Assembly (NCBI RefSeq): GCF_900747795.2
Contig: NC_041397.2
Location: forward strand, 159,281,579-159,345,578
Reading direction: 5' to 3'
DNA from: Erpetoichthys calabaricus
Taxonomy: Eukaryota; Chordata; Cladistia; Polypteriformes; Polypteridae
DNA: 64,000 nucleotides
Shown: positions 1 through 11,892 of the stretch, one piece after another
Numbering within the stretch: the first letter of the stretch is position 1
Layout: the number at the start of each line of letters is the position of its first letter
Notes under the pieces: generated by a model
Told to the model about the DNA's origin: nothing
Seen by the model: only the letters and a program-made list of their open reading frames with translations
The model's database searches: none
Position numbers and translations under genes: made by a program

Positions 1-872
1 AGTGTACAGCCCTTCCTCCTTCCTTCCTGCCATGTGCAAAAGTTCGCTGATGACACTGCTATCGTGGGCTGCATCAGGAATGGGCTGGAGGATGAGTATA
101 GGGACCTAATCAATGACTTTGTTAAATGGTGCGACTCAAACCACCTACAACTGAACACCAGCAAAACCAAGGAGCTGGTGGTGGATTTTAGGAGGCCTAG
201 ACCCCTCATAGACCCCATGATCATCAAAGGTGACTGTGTGCAGATGGTGCAGACCTATAAATATCTTGGAGTGCAGCTGGATGATAAATTAGACTGGACT
301 GCCAATACTGATGCGCTGTTCAAGAAAGGACAGAGCCGACTATACTTCCTTAGAAGGCTGGCGTCCTTCAACATCTGCAATAAGATGCTGCAGATGTTCT
401 ATCAGACAGTTGTGGCAAGCTCCCTCTTCTACGCAGTGGTGTGCTGGGGAGGCAGCATTAAGAGGAAAGACGCCTCACGCCTGGACAAACTGGTGAGGAA
501 GGCAGGCTCTATTGTTGGCATGGAGCTGGACAGTTTATCATCTGTGGCAGAGCGAAGGGCGCTCAGCAGGCTCCTATCAATTATGGAGAATCCACTGCAT
601 CCACTAAATAGTATCATCTCCAGACAGAAGAGCAGCTTCAGCCACAGACTGCAGTCATTGTCCTGCTCCACAGACAGATTGAGGAGATCGTTCCTCCCCC
701 AAACTATGCGACTCTTCAATTCCACCCGGGGGGGTAAACGTTAACATTTAACATTATACAAAGTTATTGTCTGTTTTTCACCTGCATTATTATCTTTCTT
801 TAATTTAATATTATTTATTGTATCAGTATGCTGCTGCTGGAGAATGTGAATTTCCCATTGGGATTAATAAAG
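1..872 (+). mobile_element. 3' part of a non-LTR retrotransposon (LINE)
   Basis: The tail of a LINE enters from the left edge: the end of a reverse transcriptase ORF, then a short 3' UTR (745-872) that ends with GGGATTAATAAAG directly before a (TATC)n tract. That tail type is common in fish LINEs. The clade is uncertain: Jockey-superfamily (Rex/CR1/L2-like) fits best by memory. The 5' part lies outside the window. Confidence 0.8.
34..744 (+). pseudogene. LINE reverse transcriptase, C-terminal part
   Basis: A 236-residue open frame starts just before the RT active-site motif FADDT (residues 4-8). It continues with the thumb-like segment YKYLGVQLDDKLDW (about 76-89) and the C-terminal block with FYQTVVASSLFYAVVCWGG (about 122-140), known from fish non-LTR retrotransposons. 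Such proteins copy their RNA into DNA at a nicked target. The upstream palm motifs are missing: the 33 bases before this frame do not give the expected block, so the copy is probably deleted or shifted there. The first Met is not the true start. This is a decayed fragment, not a host gene. Confidence 0.8.
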
Positions 873-1020
<148 letters not shown>

Positions 1021-2454
1021 CCCGACTGCACACTTCTTGCAGTGCAATGTAATGTCAAATTGATGGCAGCACTTGTTCTTAGAATGTCCTCCACACATTC
1101 AGCTCCAGAGACAGCCTGGGAGAGTGAGTGAGGAGCGGTGAGACATACTTGAAGGCGTAGCCTCTCAGGAGCTAAGGTGCAAAGGAAAGCATGTAGCGTT
1201 AATTGTTCTTGAGCTGAGGCGGAAAAAGGAGAATATGCTTGGTGGGCATAATGCTGAATATCTGCTGCGAATGCTCCAACTGTCTCTGCCGTCCTCGCGC
1301 CGGTGAGTAGTTAGCCGATCTTGTATCTCTTCACTGGAGATGCGACAGCCAAAGCACCAGGCAGTATTGGTTAGTGGTGGCAGGCAAACTCCAACCTCCC
1401 TTTTAAACTTTAATAAAACACTCCTGTTATCAAAAGCTATAACCCAACATTAAACACAAAAACTATTTTAAAATACACATAAATTAAGTCATAATTAGCT
1501 GTTTAATTTTAGCTGTAGCACAGCAGAGTCTCCTGGGATGCAAGTACTGTCAGTTGCTACAATACTACAAAAATACAAAGCTTCCTGTTTCCATTTCAGT
1601 ATAAATAAATGTAAATTGTGAAGTGGTAAAGGCTAAGCTCTGTCCTGTTAAATAGTGTAATTAAATAACACATTAATTACTTCAGAACTACAATTATGTA
1701 AGGTCTTCGGATTTTGTGAGATGGTGTCGCAGTGAAAATCAAAATCACGTGAATTAAACACAGTCACAGAGAAATATTCTATCGATCGAAGTGGCTCTAC
1801 AAGTACAACAGGAAAAGAATTGAGGGAAATTGTGGTGCAAGCCCCGCCCATTGACTCACTCTATTTGCATGTTGAGAACTTGAAAATGAAAATGCAAAGT
1901 GGAAAATTAAAATTCAATGCTTATTTGATTTTTACTTTTCATTTTTGCAGCTTCATTGCGGTTAAGCCTGAAAATGAAATTGCAAATGGGGTTATTGAAT
2001 TTTCATTTAAATTTTTGCGTGCAGACTTTGAAAATGAAATTGCAAAAGAGAGAGTGCATTTTCATTTTATAATTTTCCCTCACACTGTATCAGGAACTGG
2101 TAGGATACAACTTTACATTCCTTTAGAAGAGTTGTTCACAAATGGGGAAGGCTTTGCTTTTGCAGTTTTGATTTATTGTGTGTTCCTTTTTTTAACTATT
2201 TGATTAATATATTTAATCATTTCCTCTCCATGAATTGTACGAATAACAGTGTGTCAGTGTGTGCATGCCATGTCAAGGCTGGGTGTGTTCCTGGGTCGCA
2301 CAAGTAAAATAAACAATCCACATCTTCGGAGGGTGTGAACCTTAGTGTCATCGTGACCTCTAAATGTATGATGTTCACGCAATTTGCCATCTGGATGTAC
2401 GTGCAGTCCTGTGTCTGCTTGTCCTGGTGAGTTTGTCTAGACTGGATACGTGCT
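1021..2454. other. AT-rich stretch without a recognised gene
   Basis: No coding signature is seen on either strand. The only structured part is a possible short inverted-repeat element near 1821-2082, listed separately. Confidence 0.5.
1821..2082. repeat. Possible MITE with short terminal inverted repeats
   Basis: The segment opens with TGAGGGAAATTGT and closes with the near inverse ATAATTTTCCCTCA. Inside, AAAATGAAA-type words recur (about 1884, 1971, 2031) together with inverted partners. This fits a small non-autonomous DNA element or a degenerate internal repeat. I see no convincing target-site duplication. Confidence 0.3.
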
Positions 2455-2580
2455 GGGGTAGCATGGTAGCGCAGTGTTAGCACAGGTGCCTCACAGAAAG
2501 AAGATCTAGATTCATGTCCTGGGTCCTTCCTGTGTGGAGCTTGCATGTACTGAAGTTCTGCTCCCGTTTTCTACAAAGTA
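2455..2580 (+). mobile_element. tRNA-derived SINE head, partial
   Basis: GGTAGCATGGTAGCGCAGTG resembles the A-box head of the tRNA-derived SINE also seen at 7,496-7,829. The GTGTGGAGCTTGCATGT segment matches the body just after the B box. The copy is short and diverged. Confidence 0.55.
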
Positions 2581-4389
2581 TCTATGTGAACAAAGTTTTT
2601 CAACTGTAGTTTTAATAAAAGTGATAAGCGGTCGTGCTTGAAGAACCATGACCAAGAACTTCTAGTAGCTCTGTCAAATATTAAGATGAATATAAAACTA
2701 TTGTGTTCATTTAAACAAGCACAAGCATAATCAAACAAAAGTTGATATGTTAATACAAGTTAAAAATGTTGTTAGCTGTGATGTTAAATTTATCAAATAA
2801 AAAAATAATAAATTAATGTAATTTCTTTGTATGCACTTTGTAACTACTGTATTTTTGTATTTTTTTGCCTGTGATGTGGTGAAGGTGAAAAAAGGTTGCA
2901 GAGTACTGCTCTAGAGAATGTGTTTGAACCAAACTTTGCCTGTTAGGCAAAAATAAGTAGTAAGAAAAATGTTTTCTTTTATGAGGGAGTTTTACTGGAT
3001 CAGATAAAATGCATGTCTGGTACCTGCATATTGATCATATGATACACACACATGCACAAAGTTAAAGGTTATTTTCACACTAAAAAGGAGAAAAGGTTAA
3101 AGACTGTATAGCCTTCATCAGGTGTGCCACTGAAAAGGAAAAAGCAGGTAACATACAGTACATAGGAGGGTAAGGATTGAACAAATCCAGGGCAAATGGA
3201 AGGAGAAAAGGTGATGGTAGGTGAGAAAAACCTGCAAGTAGAGAATGCAGAAGGAAGAAAAAGGTGTGATTCCAATATGAGAATGAGCTTAACTTCCTCT
3301 CTTTCTCTTTGAAAAGAGTCTTTAAAACACTGTGAAAGAACACACAAAGATCAGTTTGGCTATGATCAAGGGATGTAATGTGTTCTACAAAAGGGTTTGT
3401 AAGGTCATTGATTTTAATGGCTGGAATGCACTTTTCGAAAACATCTTCCTGTTTCACCTAGGTAGATGCATGGACACGTCCTACATGAAATGGAGTAAAT
3501 AAGATTTTTAGACTGGCAAGAAGCATTACATCTGGCTGCAACCTACCTGTCTCAACCCCACTGGTTTGGAGTCTTGTCCTGCACCACTTTAGGTACGTAC
3601 ACTATCTTGTAAGAGCAGTGTTGTTTGTATGCCATAATATTAGATAATCTGTACTTGTACTTTTAGATTTGAATATGGAAAATGTAAGTAGAGCAGTGGG
3701 TAAGATAGTTATGTAAATACTGAAATCCTTCATTCTAGGAACATTATTTGTGCTTGTGCTGTAAAAAGAAAGACAATCTGGAAATTGAGATAAGGGTTAA
3801 TGAGAATGCTCATGACTCAACCTCTGTTTTACTTTAAGAATATTATTACCTTGCTGATTTAGCATTTTTTTAACACATCACTGCTTAGAAATGTGCTATA
3901 TGGTCTATTGTTTGTTATCATCCTGAAAAACTGTATTATGATTATTTGTGTTATCAATATACCAACTTTGATATATGTCTCTCTGCATTTCTTCATTTCA
4001 GTAATAAACGTCTTTTACCCTAAGTCCAAGTGTAGTTGGTATATGTTATACTTTAGGAATACCTCTGCTTCTTGAGCCACTGAAGCCAGAAAGTGTTTCT
4101 CCTGTGCAGCCCCTAATATTTCAGCCATCTCCAACAAATCTGGCAGAACCTATGGCTCAAATTCTGCTCTTTTCAATTCTACAAGGACTTCCAGAAACAT
4201 CTTTGGAAGCACCCCCACAGCCCCTACCTTGAAGAAGATAATCCCACTCTATGTCAGAGGCTGACACTTTAACACAAATTAGTGTATGTTTTTCTTTTTT
4301 CCCCCATTCAGTGTGTGTATAAAATTGTATGAACATATTTGTGCTTTAGCTACTTTTGTTCTATGAGTTTTAAGACATAACATTTATTT
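2581..4389. other. AT-rich stretch without a recognised gene
   Basis: I checked the longer open frames on the minus strand at 3,075-3,457. They show no family motif, are low in complexity and overlap in different frames. No RNA gene or repeat boundary was recognised. Confidence 0.5.
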
Positions 4390-4560
4390 GAATAACACAG
4401 AAGAAGAAGTAGTTACTGAAACCATCATGGTGCCATCACAAATGTGTAAGTTACCCAAGCCATGGGCAAGACACACCCCCATACCATAACACATGCTGGG
4501 ATGCTTGGATCTATAATTCATAACAGCTTGGATGGCTGCTTTTTTTCAAAAACTATTTGA
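4390..4560 (-). pseudogene. Relic of a Tc1-type transposase
   Basis: On the minus strand the segment reads VMVWGC and then, after a frame change, HGLGNLHICDGTM. This order matches the middle of fish Tc1-like DDE transposases between the first and second catalytic aspartates. Only this block is recognisable and it is broken by stops and a frameshift, so the copy is old. No terminal inverted repeats were found around it. It is unrelated in age to the intact Tc1 element at 19.5-21.1 kb. Confidence 0.4.
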
Positions 4561-4767
4561 AGTGTTGACTAATCTGACCACAAAACATGATTCCAATGTG
4601 CTACTTTCCATCTCAAATGAGACAGAGCCTGCAGATGTCAGCACCCCTTCTGGACTGTGCTGTAGTATGACTCCTGCTATGCATATTAAAGCCTTAATTT
4701 GTGTCTGTGTATGCACTAGTGGATGGTTTTGACTGACAAGAGTTAAGCAAAGTGTCTCCATGTCCAT

Positions 4768-5653
4768 ATCATCATATATATTTCAGATGCATAACATTTT
4801 TTATTCATTGACTTCAGGGGGAACATAAATTGCGCACATTCACAAACGTTTTTCGGGTTTCGGGTTTGCCCATTGGCACTGAGATTTGACCTGATTCCTA
4901 GAGTCTTTTATTTATATTGTTATTATTATACAGTGTGAAATGGCCAAAATTCTACAGATTTGTCTTTGGGAATATTCTTCTCAAATTTCTGGATTATTCA
5001 CTGATTCATCTCTTGGCAAATTGCCAAGCCCCGACCCATTCTTGCTCTTGAAGGCCTTTTCTAGGCCTTTTCTTTTGGATACTTCTTTTATACTATTAAC
5101 AAAATTGCTCCTCCTGTTTAACATCCTCCATTTCATATCACCTTGCTATTTCAAATTGACACATTGTTATTTGTCCTAAGCTACCCTGTCCCAATATTTG
5201 TAGAACATATTGCAGGTATCAGTTTCAGAATAAATATATATCTTCAATAAAAAATGCAGTTGATAAGTTATGACAGGAAATATCTTTTTATTTATTCTTC
5301 ATGCTGTTTTTGTTTGAATATAAATCCAAATAAATTTACAAATCAATTATTTATGTTTTTTTTTTAACATTTTCTATAATGCCCCATCTATTTTGTGAAA
5401 TAAAATGGCATTGCATAGAAAATAATTCATTCACTACAAAGGCATAAAAATTTACTTGTGATTCTTCATTTTTAAGTCTGGCATTTTTATATATTAAACT
5501 TATTAAAGATTACTTTGATTGCGTCTTGGGATAGTTTGTAGTGCAGATGAGAGAGATGTATTGATGTGCTGACTTCATCTTTGCAAATGAAAGAGAAGAA
5601 GCTGAAAGTTGCTGACATTTGTTGTTTAACTCGTTACATATACTTGTTCTTGT
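4768..5653. other. AT-rich stretch without a recognised gene
   Basis: No coding or RNA signature is seen. AT content is high from 5,220 to 5,530. Confidence 0.45.
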
Positions 5654-5655
5654 TA

Positions 5656-6446
5656 CAGTGGAACCTCGGTTCACAAATGTCTCGGTACACGTACAAATCG
5701 GTTTACGACCAAAAAGTTCGCCAAACTTTTGCCTCGGTTCACGACCTCACACTCGGTATACGAACAAGCCAGTTTCCCTTTCGGTTTGTACATGTTCAGT
5801 CTCTCCCTGTGCATTTCCTGTGCAGCGAGCAAGAGAGAGAGAGCGAGAGAGCGTGACACACACACACACAGGCAGCGCGAGAGAGAGACGCACACACACA
5901 CAGGCAGTGCGAGAGAGAGACAGATGCACACACACACACAGGCAGCATGAGAGAGAGGGGGCTGGACACATAAGGTAGGAAGGCAGTTAAAGAATGCACT
6001 GGGCTTGATTTTGTTTTCACTTCTGTTTACAGCGATTGGTTCGTAGCGTGCATTGTTGCAATGTTACTTTTCTTGGTGGTTTATTAAATTACGGATTTTT
6101 TCAAATGTTCATTTTTTTTCCCTGTGCTTAAAACTCATTAAAAAAAAGTGTTTTTAGCCAGTAGTTGGTAGCTCTATAGCGCGAACTATTGCAGTGTTAG
6201 TTTTCTCTGTTGTTCAAGGTTTTCTCAGTGTTATTCAATGTTTTTAGATTTAGTTTACTATTACGCTGTGCATTCTATGGTTTAATTAGCTATATTTGTG
6301 CTTAAAAACTAAAAAAAAAAATATATTTACATACAGTTCATATGGTCTGGAATGGATTAATTGTATTTACATACAATCCTATGGGGGAAATTGCTTCGGT
6401 TCACGACCAAATCTGTTTACAACCAGAGTGAACCGAGGTTCCACTG
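5656..6446. mobile_element. pogo/Tigger-like non-autonomous DNA transposon, copy 1
   Basis: The segment starts with CAGTGGAACCTCGGTTCAC and ends with the inverse GTGAACCGAGGTTCCACTG, flanked by TA on both sides (5,654-5,655 and 6,447-6,448). These are hallmarks of the Tc1/mariner-pogo superfamily. The inverted similarity extends inward with CGGTTTACGACC-type words. There is no transposase frame. The interior carries (GA)n and (CA)n runs at about 5,830-5,960. A second element with the same terminal 12 bases lies at 25,958-26,925. Confidence 0.85.
5830..5960 (+). repeat. (GA)n/(CA)n low-complexity tract
   Basis: Alternating GAGAGA and CACACA runs separated by GGCAGYRYGA recur about four times inside the pogo-like element. 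The open frames crossing it are artefacts. Confidence 0.9.
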
Positions 6447-6559
6447 TATTTGTATTTGAACAGTAAACAACAGTAGCTGATACCAGCATCTTAAGTAAAT
6501 AACCAGCATCTTAGAAACAATATTTAATAACTAATAGGAACAGCGATTCCTTCATGACT

Positions 6560-7484
6560 TCAAAGCAGTAAAGGGAACAGCTCAGCGGTACACAGTCAGG
6601 TGGCCAGCATTAAAGGCACAGGCACAAGCAACAGTAGGAGCAGACAAGACATTATGAAATTAACTAGCAGCAGATATTCACTAAACGATTTTTTTTCCAG
6701 ATTGAACAGTTCTTAGCAGTCAGGAAAGTAGAGCACTTAAGAGGACAACAACATAAGGGTTTATTAATACGAAGGAGGACAAGCGGTACAAGTGGAGAGT
6801 TTTTAAGTAAGGAATAAGAGAAGGGCAAAGCTTGGAGAACAGAAAGGGAAAAGTACAGTTAACCTCACAGAAGAACAAACAGCAGGTAGTTGAGGGGGTG
6901 AAGATTACAAGAACTTAAGGGGCCAAAAGGTGTCAAATGACTGTAGCAGTTCTTTAAGCTAATTTCTTTTGCTTAAATTGTTTTTTAATTTTACCATATA
7001 AGTTAAATCATTTAATTTGAATAAAATAAAATAAAGAGTTTATTTTAATAATGAGGCCAGAGCAATGTAAGTTCTGTTGGATCCTGGACTTTTTAGATAA
7101 TGGCTTGGAGGAGCCAGTTGTCTATAAGGGCTCCATCTGCAAGAGATGCCAGCTGACCTAACATCTCAAGCTCAGTGTCACTGAATTGGAGGAGGAGCTG
7201 GCTAGTCTGCATTGTTGTAGAAAATTTGCGGACCTGGCCCAGGTGTCCTTTAGGGAGATAGTGTGCACCCCTAAGGTGGTGTGGGAGGAGATTCCAGATC
7301 AGACAGGTAGAAATAATTGAGTCACAGTCACCCCAATATCATTCACCTGCAGAGCCACAGCACTATTTGGCACCACAGGTCTAGGCCAGCAGTTGCAGAC
7401 CAGCAGTTTCTGGGCATAAGTGACATTAAGATTTCTAGATTTCTACATTCTTGAGCACAAAACAAATTCAAAGATGGCAGAAAG
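6560..7484 (+). mobile_element. 5' part of a LINE (5' UTR and start of ORF1)
   Basis: From about 7,051 the plus strand reads MRPEQCKFCWILDFL, then GLEEPVVYKGSICKRCQLT, then a leucine/glutamate-rich segment and VVWEEIPDQTG. I recognise this as the N-terminal ORF1 type of CR1/L2-group LINEs, with cysteine pairs and a coiled-coil-like stretch. A stop follows the QLT block. The purine-rich 6,560-7,020 is probably 5' UTR. A SINE cuts the element at 7,485. The clade assignment is tentative. Confidence 0.5.
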
Positions 7485-7495
7485 CAGCATGGTAT

Positions 7496-7829
7496 CCATC
7501 CATCCATTATCCAACCTGCTATATCCTAACTACAGGGTCACAGGGATCTGCTGGAGCCAATCCCAGCCAACACAGGTAGGAAACAAACCCCGGACAGGCC
7601 GACAGCCCACCGCAGGGCACACATACACACACACACTAGGGACAATTTAGAATCACCAATGCACCTAACCTGCATGTCTTTGGACTCTGGGAGGAAACCA
7701 GAGTACCCAGACGAAACCCATGCAGAAACGGGGAGAACATGCAAACTCCACGCAGGGAAGACCAGGGAAGTGAACCCGGGTCTCCTAACTGCGAGGCAGC
7801 AGCACTACCCACTGCGCCACCATGCCGCA
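7496..7829 (-). mobile_element. tRNA-derived SINE with (GGAT)n tail
   Basis: On the minus strand the head reads GCGGCATGGTGGCGCAGTGG (A box), followed by a GACCCGGGTTCAC-type B box, a body containing GTCCAAAGACATGCAGGTTA, and a GGATGGAT tail. An 11-bp target duplication, CAGCAYGGTAT, lies at 7,485-7,495 and 7,830-7,840, so both ends are well defined. The copy is non-coding and would depend on a LINE for mobility. Confidence 0.9.
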
Positions 7830-7852
7830 CAGCACGGTATTGTTGTCCCTAT

Positions 7853-7886
7853 TATTATTACTATTAGTATTAGCTGTTATTATTAC

Positions 7887-7921
<35 letters not shown>
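7853..7921 (+). repeat. (ATT)n microsatellite
   Basis: ATT units run up to the Helitron end at 7,922 and resume at 8,495, so the Helitron inserted into this tract. Confidence 0.9.
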
Positions 7922-7922
<1 letters not shown>

Positions 7923-8494
7923 CTACTCTATATATATAAAATCCTAAGCCTAAAAGTGTAATGATTTTGTGCAACAATTTTATGTGACTTTTTATGTCAC
8001 GCTTTAAATCGGGCTTATTTTAAAACCTACATGTATATGTTTGGGATCATTCTTTTCAGAATTTATCAAACTTTAATGTGATGTTGTTAGATTTTCAGAT
8101 TCTTATTCCATTTCTAAATTATAAACTAAAAAATATCAAGAACTCATGTCCTGTGAGACGCGACTTTGTGCCAAAAGATTTAACCATGCCCGGGGCTGGA
8201 AATAAAAGACAAAGAGTAGGACAGCTGCTGTACAGGCTTTTAAATGATTGAAGCACTGTGCAAGATGCAGATCATGTGGCACAGCAGCAGCAGCGAGCCA
8301 GCAGCTGATCGAGGAAAGAGGAGGTTCTGTATTTGTTTGCCATTGTATCACCATTTAAGAGGGGATTTCGGATGAGCGCCCGCATCTCCTTGGGGTGCGT
8401 TGAGCCCCCCTCTTCACAACTCAAGCAAGCTTAGCACAGGTGGGGGTGGGGGGGGGGCTGTTGACGAGCGAAGTGAGTGGGGGGAATCCCCTAG
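7922..8494 (+). mobile_element. Non-autonomous Helitron in (ATT)n
   Basis: The element begins TCTACTCTATATATATAAAA and ends GGGGGGAATCCCCTAG. The preceding base is A and the following base is T, which is the classical Helitron insertion (5' TC, 3' CTRR, between A and T). A GC-rich hairpin of the GGGGGAATCCCC kind lies just before CTAG. The 573-bp copy has no Rep/helicase frame, so it would rely on another element. It looks complete at both ends. Confidence 0.88.
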
Positions 8495-8503
8495 TTATTA
8501 TTA

Positions 8504-9059
8504 GAAAAAAGTGTACAATTTGCAAAAGTCTTTTCAAAACCGTTTGAAAAGTTAATGTAATGTTATGTGTATGTGTATGTCTGTTGTTTGGCTAGCAAAG
8601 TAATTGTTAATGACTGTAACATTACTTACAGTGCTGTTCAGTTTGGCTCTTAAAAACTGAGGTGATTGACACCTAATATTGTATTGTCAGCATATTATAA
8701 TAAAAAGAAATTTTGCCCAAAGTTCAGTCTATTTTTCTGTTGAATGGAAAATTCCCCATACTTTAAGATGACATTTTAACATCCGTTAAGATCTTTTAAG
8801 TTCCATTTTATTATTTATTGTTATAGATTTTATTTTATAAATTGGATTCATCCTTTAATTTCCTAAGAAATGTTAACGTAGTTTTTATTTAATTTTTAAA
8901 TCTTTTTGGTGCGGGGGAAGCTTTTTCTTTTTACATGAAACAATTTTAGAAGTGAAGATTTTATTACGTTTTTTAATGAAAAGGTAATCTAGGGATAAGG
9001 TTGAAATTTCTAGACCACTTTATAATAAATAATGTTTTCTTTTTCAGCCAGTGAGGTAG
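8504..9059. other. AT-rich stretch without a recognised gene
   Basis: No motif, RNA gene or element end was recognised. It may be an unreadable part of the old LINE that follows. Confidence 0.4.
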
Positions 9060-10460
9060 TGTCAAATGAGGTTGCTTTTAAGAAAACTGAACAAAAAAAT
9101 TTCTTTGCCAAAATTGAATATTCAGAATTTGGTGCATTTGTTAACTGATCTAAATCTTCTACATCCCTGCATATTCTTAGTACATTTGTTAAAGGTAATT
9201 TACCTTTTCTTTGGTAAACTACATTTAAGTATTATAAATTTGTTGTTAAATCTTGGATATGTACCTAAACTTGTTACAATGGCTAATAACCTCTTCTTAA
9301 GAAAAAAAAAATCTTGATCCCAGTGATCTATCTTGTATCTCTAATATTGAGAGAAAGCTGTAGATAAACAGTTATGTATATTTTTTCAAAAAAAAAAAAG
9401 GTAATGTCTTTGAAATTTTACAGTCAGGTTATAGAGAACACCATAGTACAGAGACTGCTTTAGTCAAAGTATTCAATCATTTGCATTCCACTCCACTGAG
9501 CATGGCTGCATTTTTAACCTTATTGCATTAGATCTAACTGCTGTATTTGATACTATAGGCCATGATTTATTTTTTTGAGCAGACTGAAAAAAATGTGCTG
9601 GTGTAAATTGTCAGGAACTCAGCATGTTTAGATCTTATCTAAGTGGCCTTGATCAGTCTGTACATATAAACATTGAATATTCTGAGACAACCAGTGTAAA
9701 ATATGGTGTCCATCTGGGTGGGTTCAGTGTTGCTGTACAGATGATATTCAGCTTGTCTTGTACATGAAACATCTCAGTTTTCTAATATAGTAGCTTGCCT
9801 AGTAGACATTAGATTGATTAATTCTAACAAAACAGAAGTGCTGGTTATTGGTGTTAAAGCTGTTAAAAAAGGCAGTCTGTATGTAACATTTCTGTTGATG
9901 GCATCCCTATCACTCCCAGTACAATAATCATAAAATTGGGTGTTTAGATTATGATCTTTCATTTGATACAGATATTCAAAATCTATGTAGAGTATCATTC
10001 ATTTTACTTAAGAAATATTGCGAAACATAGATGAATGTTAGCATTCCATGATGCTAAATAACTTATCCATGTATTTATTACTTCTACGTGGATCACCATA
10101 ATGCTTTGCTCTGTGGCTAAAGTGCTTACAGGAGCTGGGAAATACGCACAGTATATATCACCCCTGTTTTGTTTTCTTTACATTGGCTCATATTTTGTAT
10201 TGATTATTAGGTACTGGTGCTCACCTATAATGCTTTGCTTGGTTAGGACCTCAAAATTCGAGTCACCTTTCAATTCCTTAAAATCACTCTCACAGGGAGT
10301 AGGGTATCTTGTAGTCTGTAGAATAAAAAAGCTACAGCTGAAAATAAAGCAGTAGCTTATAAAGCACCCTATTTATGGAATAACCCCCCTGTAGAGGTAT
10401 GAGACTCCGACAGTCTGTCAGCATTTAAATCTAGGCTGAAAATATTAGTTTAGTCAGGCC
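9060..10460 (+). pseudogene. Old, degraded L2-like LINE reverse transcriptase region
   Basis: Short blocks in changing frames follow the order of the L2/CR1 RT: LQSGYREHHSTETALVKVFN (about 9,417-9,476), LDLTAVFDTIGHD (about 9,531-9,569), TDDIQL (about 9,732), NKTEVLVIGV (about 9,826), and a C-terminal SVSAFKSRLK-like block near 10,420. Many stops and frameshifts separate them. It is clearly older than the L2 copies at 15-33 kb. Confidence 0.75.
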
Positions 10461-10489
10461 TAGAAGTAAAATTTACAATGAATCTTAAT

Positions 10490-10960
10490 TTCTATTTGTG
10501 CTTTGTCTTTTCTTTTAAAAGTTGATATTTTATTATTTTTAATTTGTGTAAAACAAAACAGATAATCTTTTATTTTGTTCATCTGGTGCTGACATCAATA
10601 TTTTTTTCTGGGTTTACGGTCTGGAAATATTTTAAGCTGCTTTGTGAAATTACTCATTGTAAAATACACAAAATAATTCAAATTTGATTGCTTCATTAAA
10701 ACAATTGTTCATGATTTAAAGTTGCTAAAACCATCTTGCCTTTTTGTTGTTTTTATAGAAACACGATTCAAAAGAGGGAATCAGTAGCACCACTGACTGA
10801 ATGCAACAGATGTTGCACCTGGTTCCATTGTCCTTTTTGAAGTAGCAATGTTTTTAAGCCCTCCAGACTGGATAAATTAAAACAATATCTGAAGAGTCAT
10901 TTTAAGGAGGCAGTCCTCCATGAAGATAAATTAATTTGAGAGTTGATTTTTAATATATAG
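10490..10960. other. Unassigned AT-rich stretch
   Basis: Nothing recognised. Confidence 0.4.
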
Positions 10961-10965
10961 GGGTG

Positions 10966-11066
10966 TGCAAAAGTAGGTTTACGGTTGTGAGTTTGCTGGA
11001 ATAATCAAAACCTGCATGTCTTTTTCCATACAAACAAATGTAAAGCTACTTTTGCTGACCCCCACA
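10966..11066. mobile_element. Short mariner-like inverted-repeat element
   Basis: GGGTGTGCAAAAGTAGGTTT at the left end is mirrored by AAAGCTACTTTTGCTGACCC at about 11,043-11,062. The words resemble mariner terminal repeats, and a TA precedes the left end. A further GTGGGCAAAAGTAGATTTAC in direct orientation at about 11,106 suggests a second end or a small duplication. Confidence 0.5.
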
Positions 11067-11082
11067 GAGGGTAATGTGAACT

Positions 11083-11404
11083 CAGAAAAATATAGCCGGG
11101 ACAGGTGGGCAAAAGTAGATTTACATCTGCCTCGCATATTACATAACCTTCTGCTTCTGGGCCTGCTTGACCCTCTGCACCTGGGGTGAATTTTTTCTAG
11201 CCTCTGTTGCAAACTAGATGACCCTCTGCTTGCCTCGGCTACACAACCCTCTGCCTCCCAGGTGGCATGAGCCATTGCCCTTCTCGTCTACATGACATCT
11301 GCTAATCCATTGGGCCCCATGCCACTCATGTCTCTTTTAAGTTACATGACCCTCTGCCTTTTTGACTATTAAGCTCCACCACCACCTTTAAATCAGAGTT
11401 CAGG
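11083..11404 (-). repeat. rDNA intergenic-spacer repeats, GGGTCAT type
   Basis: On the minus strand irregular units with AGAGGGTCATGTA-type words recur, for example near 11,346, 11,220 and 11,170. The same word type follows the 28S fragment on the plus strand at 40,170-40,440, which identifies it as spacer downstream of 28S. Spacing and sequence are degenerate. Confidence 0.7.
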
Positions 11405-11886
11405 GTCTTCACAGCCACAGGCCAGAGTCAAACTGCCATCTGTGTTACGGTGTGACAGGTGTACCGCCCCAGTCAAACTCCCCACCTGCCACTGTCCGCA
11501 GAGCGGGTTACATCCGAGGGTGGCTTGGGTGCTTGACACCAGAAGCGAGAGCCCTGCAGGGCTCCCCCTCCCGCCTCACCGCGTGAGTGAAAAAATTATA
11601 AGAGTAGTGGTATTTCACGCTATGGCTCCACGGCAGCGATTCAGGCTTCTTATCCATTTAAAGTTTGAGAATAGGTTGAGATCATTTCAGCTCCAAGGCC
11701 TCTTATCATTCGCTTTACCAGATAAAACAGCGTACCAACGAGTGCCAGCTATCCTGAGGGAAACTTCAGAGGGAATCAGCTATTAGATGGTTTGATTAGT
11801 CTTTTGCCCCGATACCCAGGTCAGACAAACGATTTGCATGACAGGAACGCTGCGGACCTCCGCTTAGTAATATGCTTAAATTCAGA
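11405..11886 (-). pseudogene. 28S rRNA pseudogene built from several fragments
   Basis: The minus strand reads CTGAATTTAAGCATATTA (28S 5' end) and then jumps to CTGACCTGGGTATCGGGGC with the GAAGTTTCCCTCAGGATAGC block. Next come TTTATCTGGTAAAGCGAATG with CTATTCTCAAACTTTAAATG, then GTGAAATACCACTACTCT, and finally GGGGAGTTTGACTGGGGCGG. Each block is highly similar to eukaryotic 28S as I know it, but long intervals between them are missing. This cannot be a working rRNA gene. Its order and strand agree with the 18S piece just upstream. Confidence 0.9.
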
Positions 11887-11892
11887 GGGGAG

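Noticed and set aside
2870-2935. AAAGGTTGCAGAGTACTG as a hAT right end
   Set aside because: No matching left end or 8-bp duplication was found upstream.
3075-3457. Overlapping minus-strand frames of 90 and 125 residues as a host gene
   Set aside because: Low-complexity composition, no motif, no splice context that I could support.
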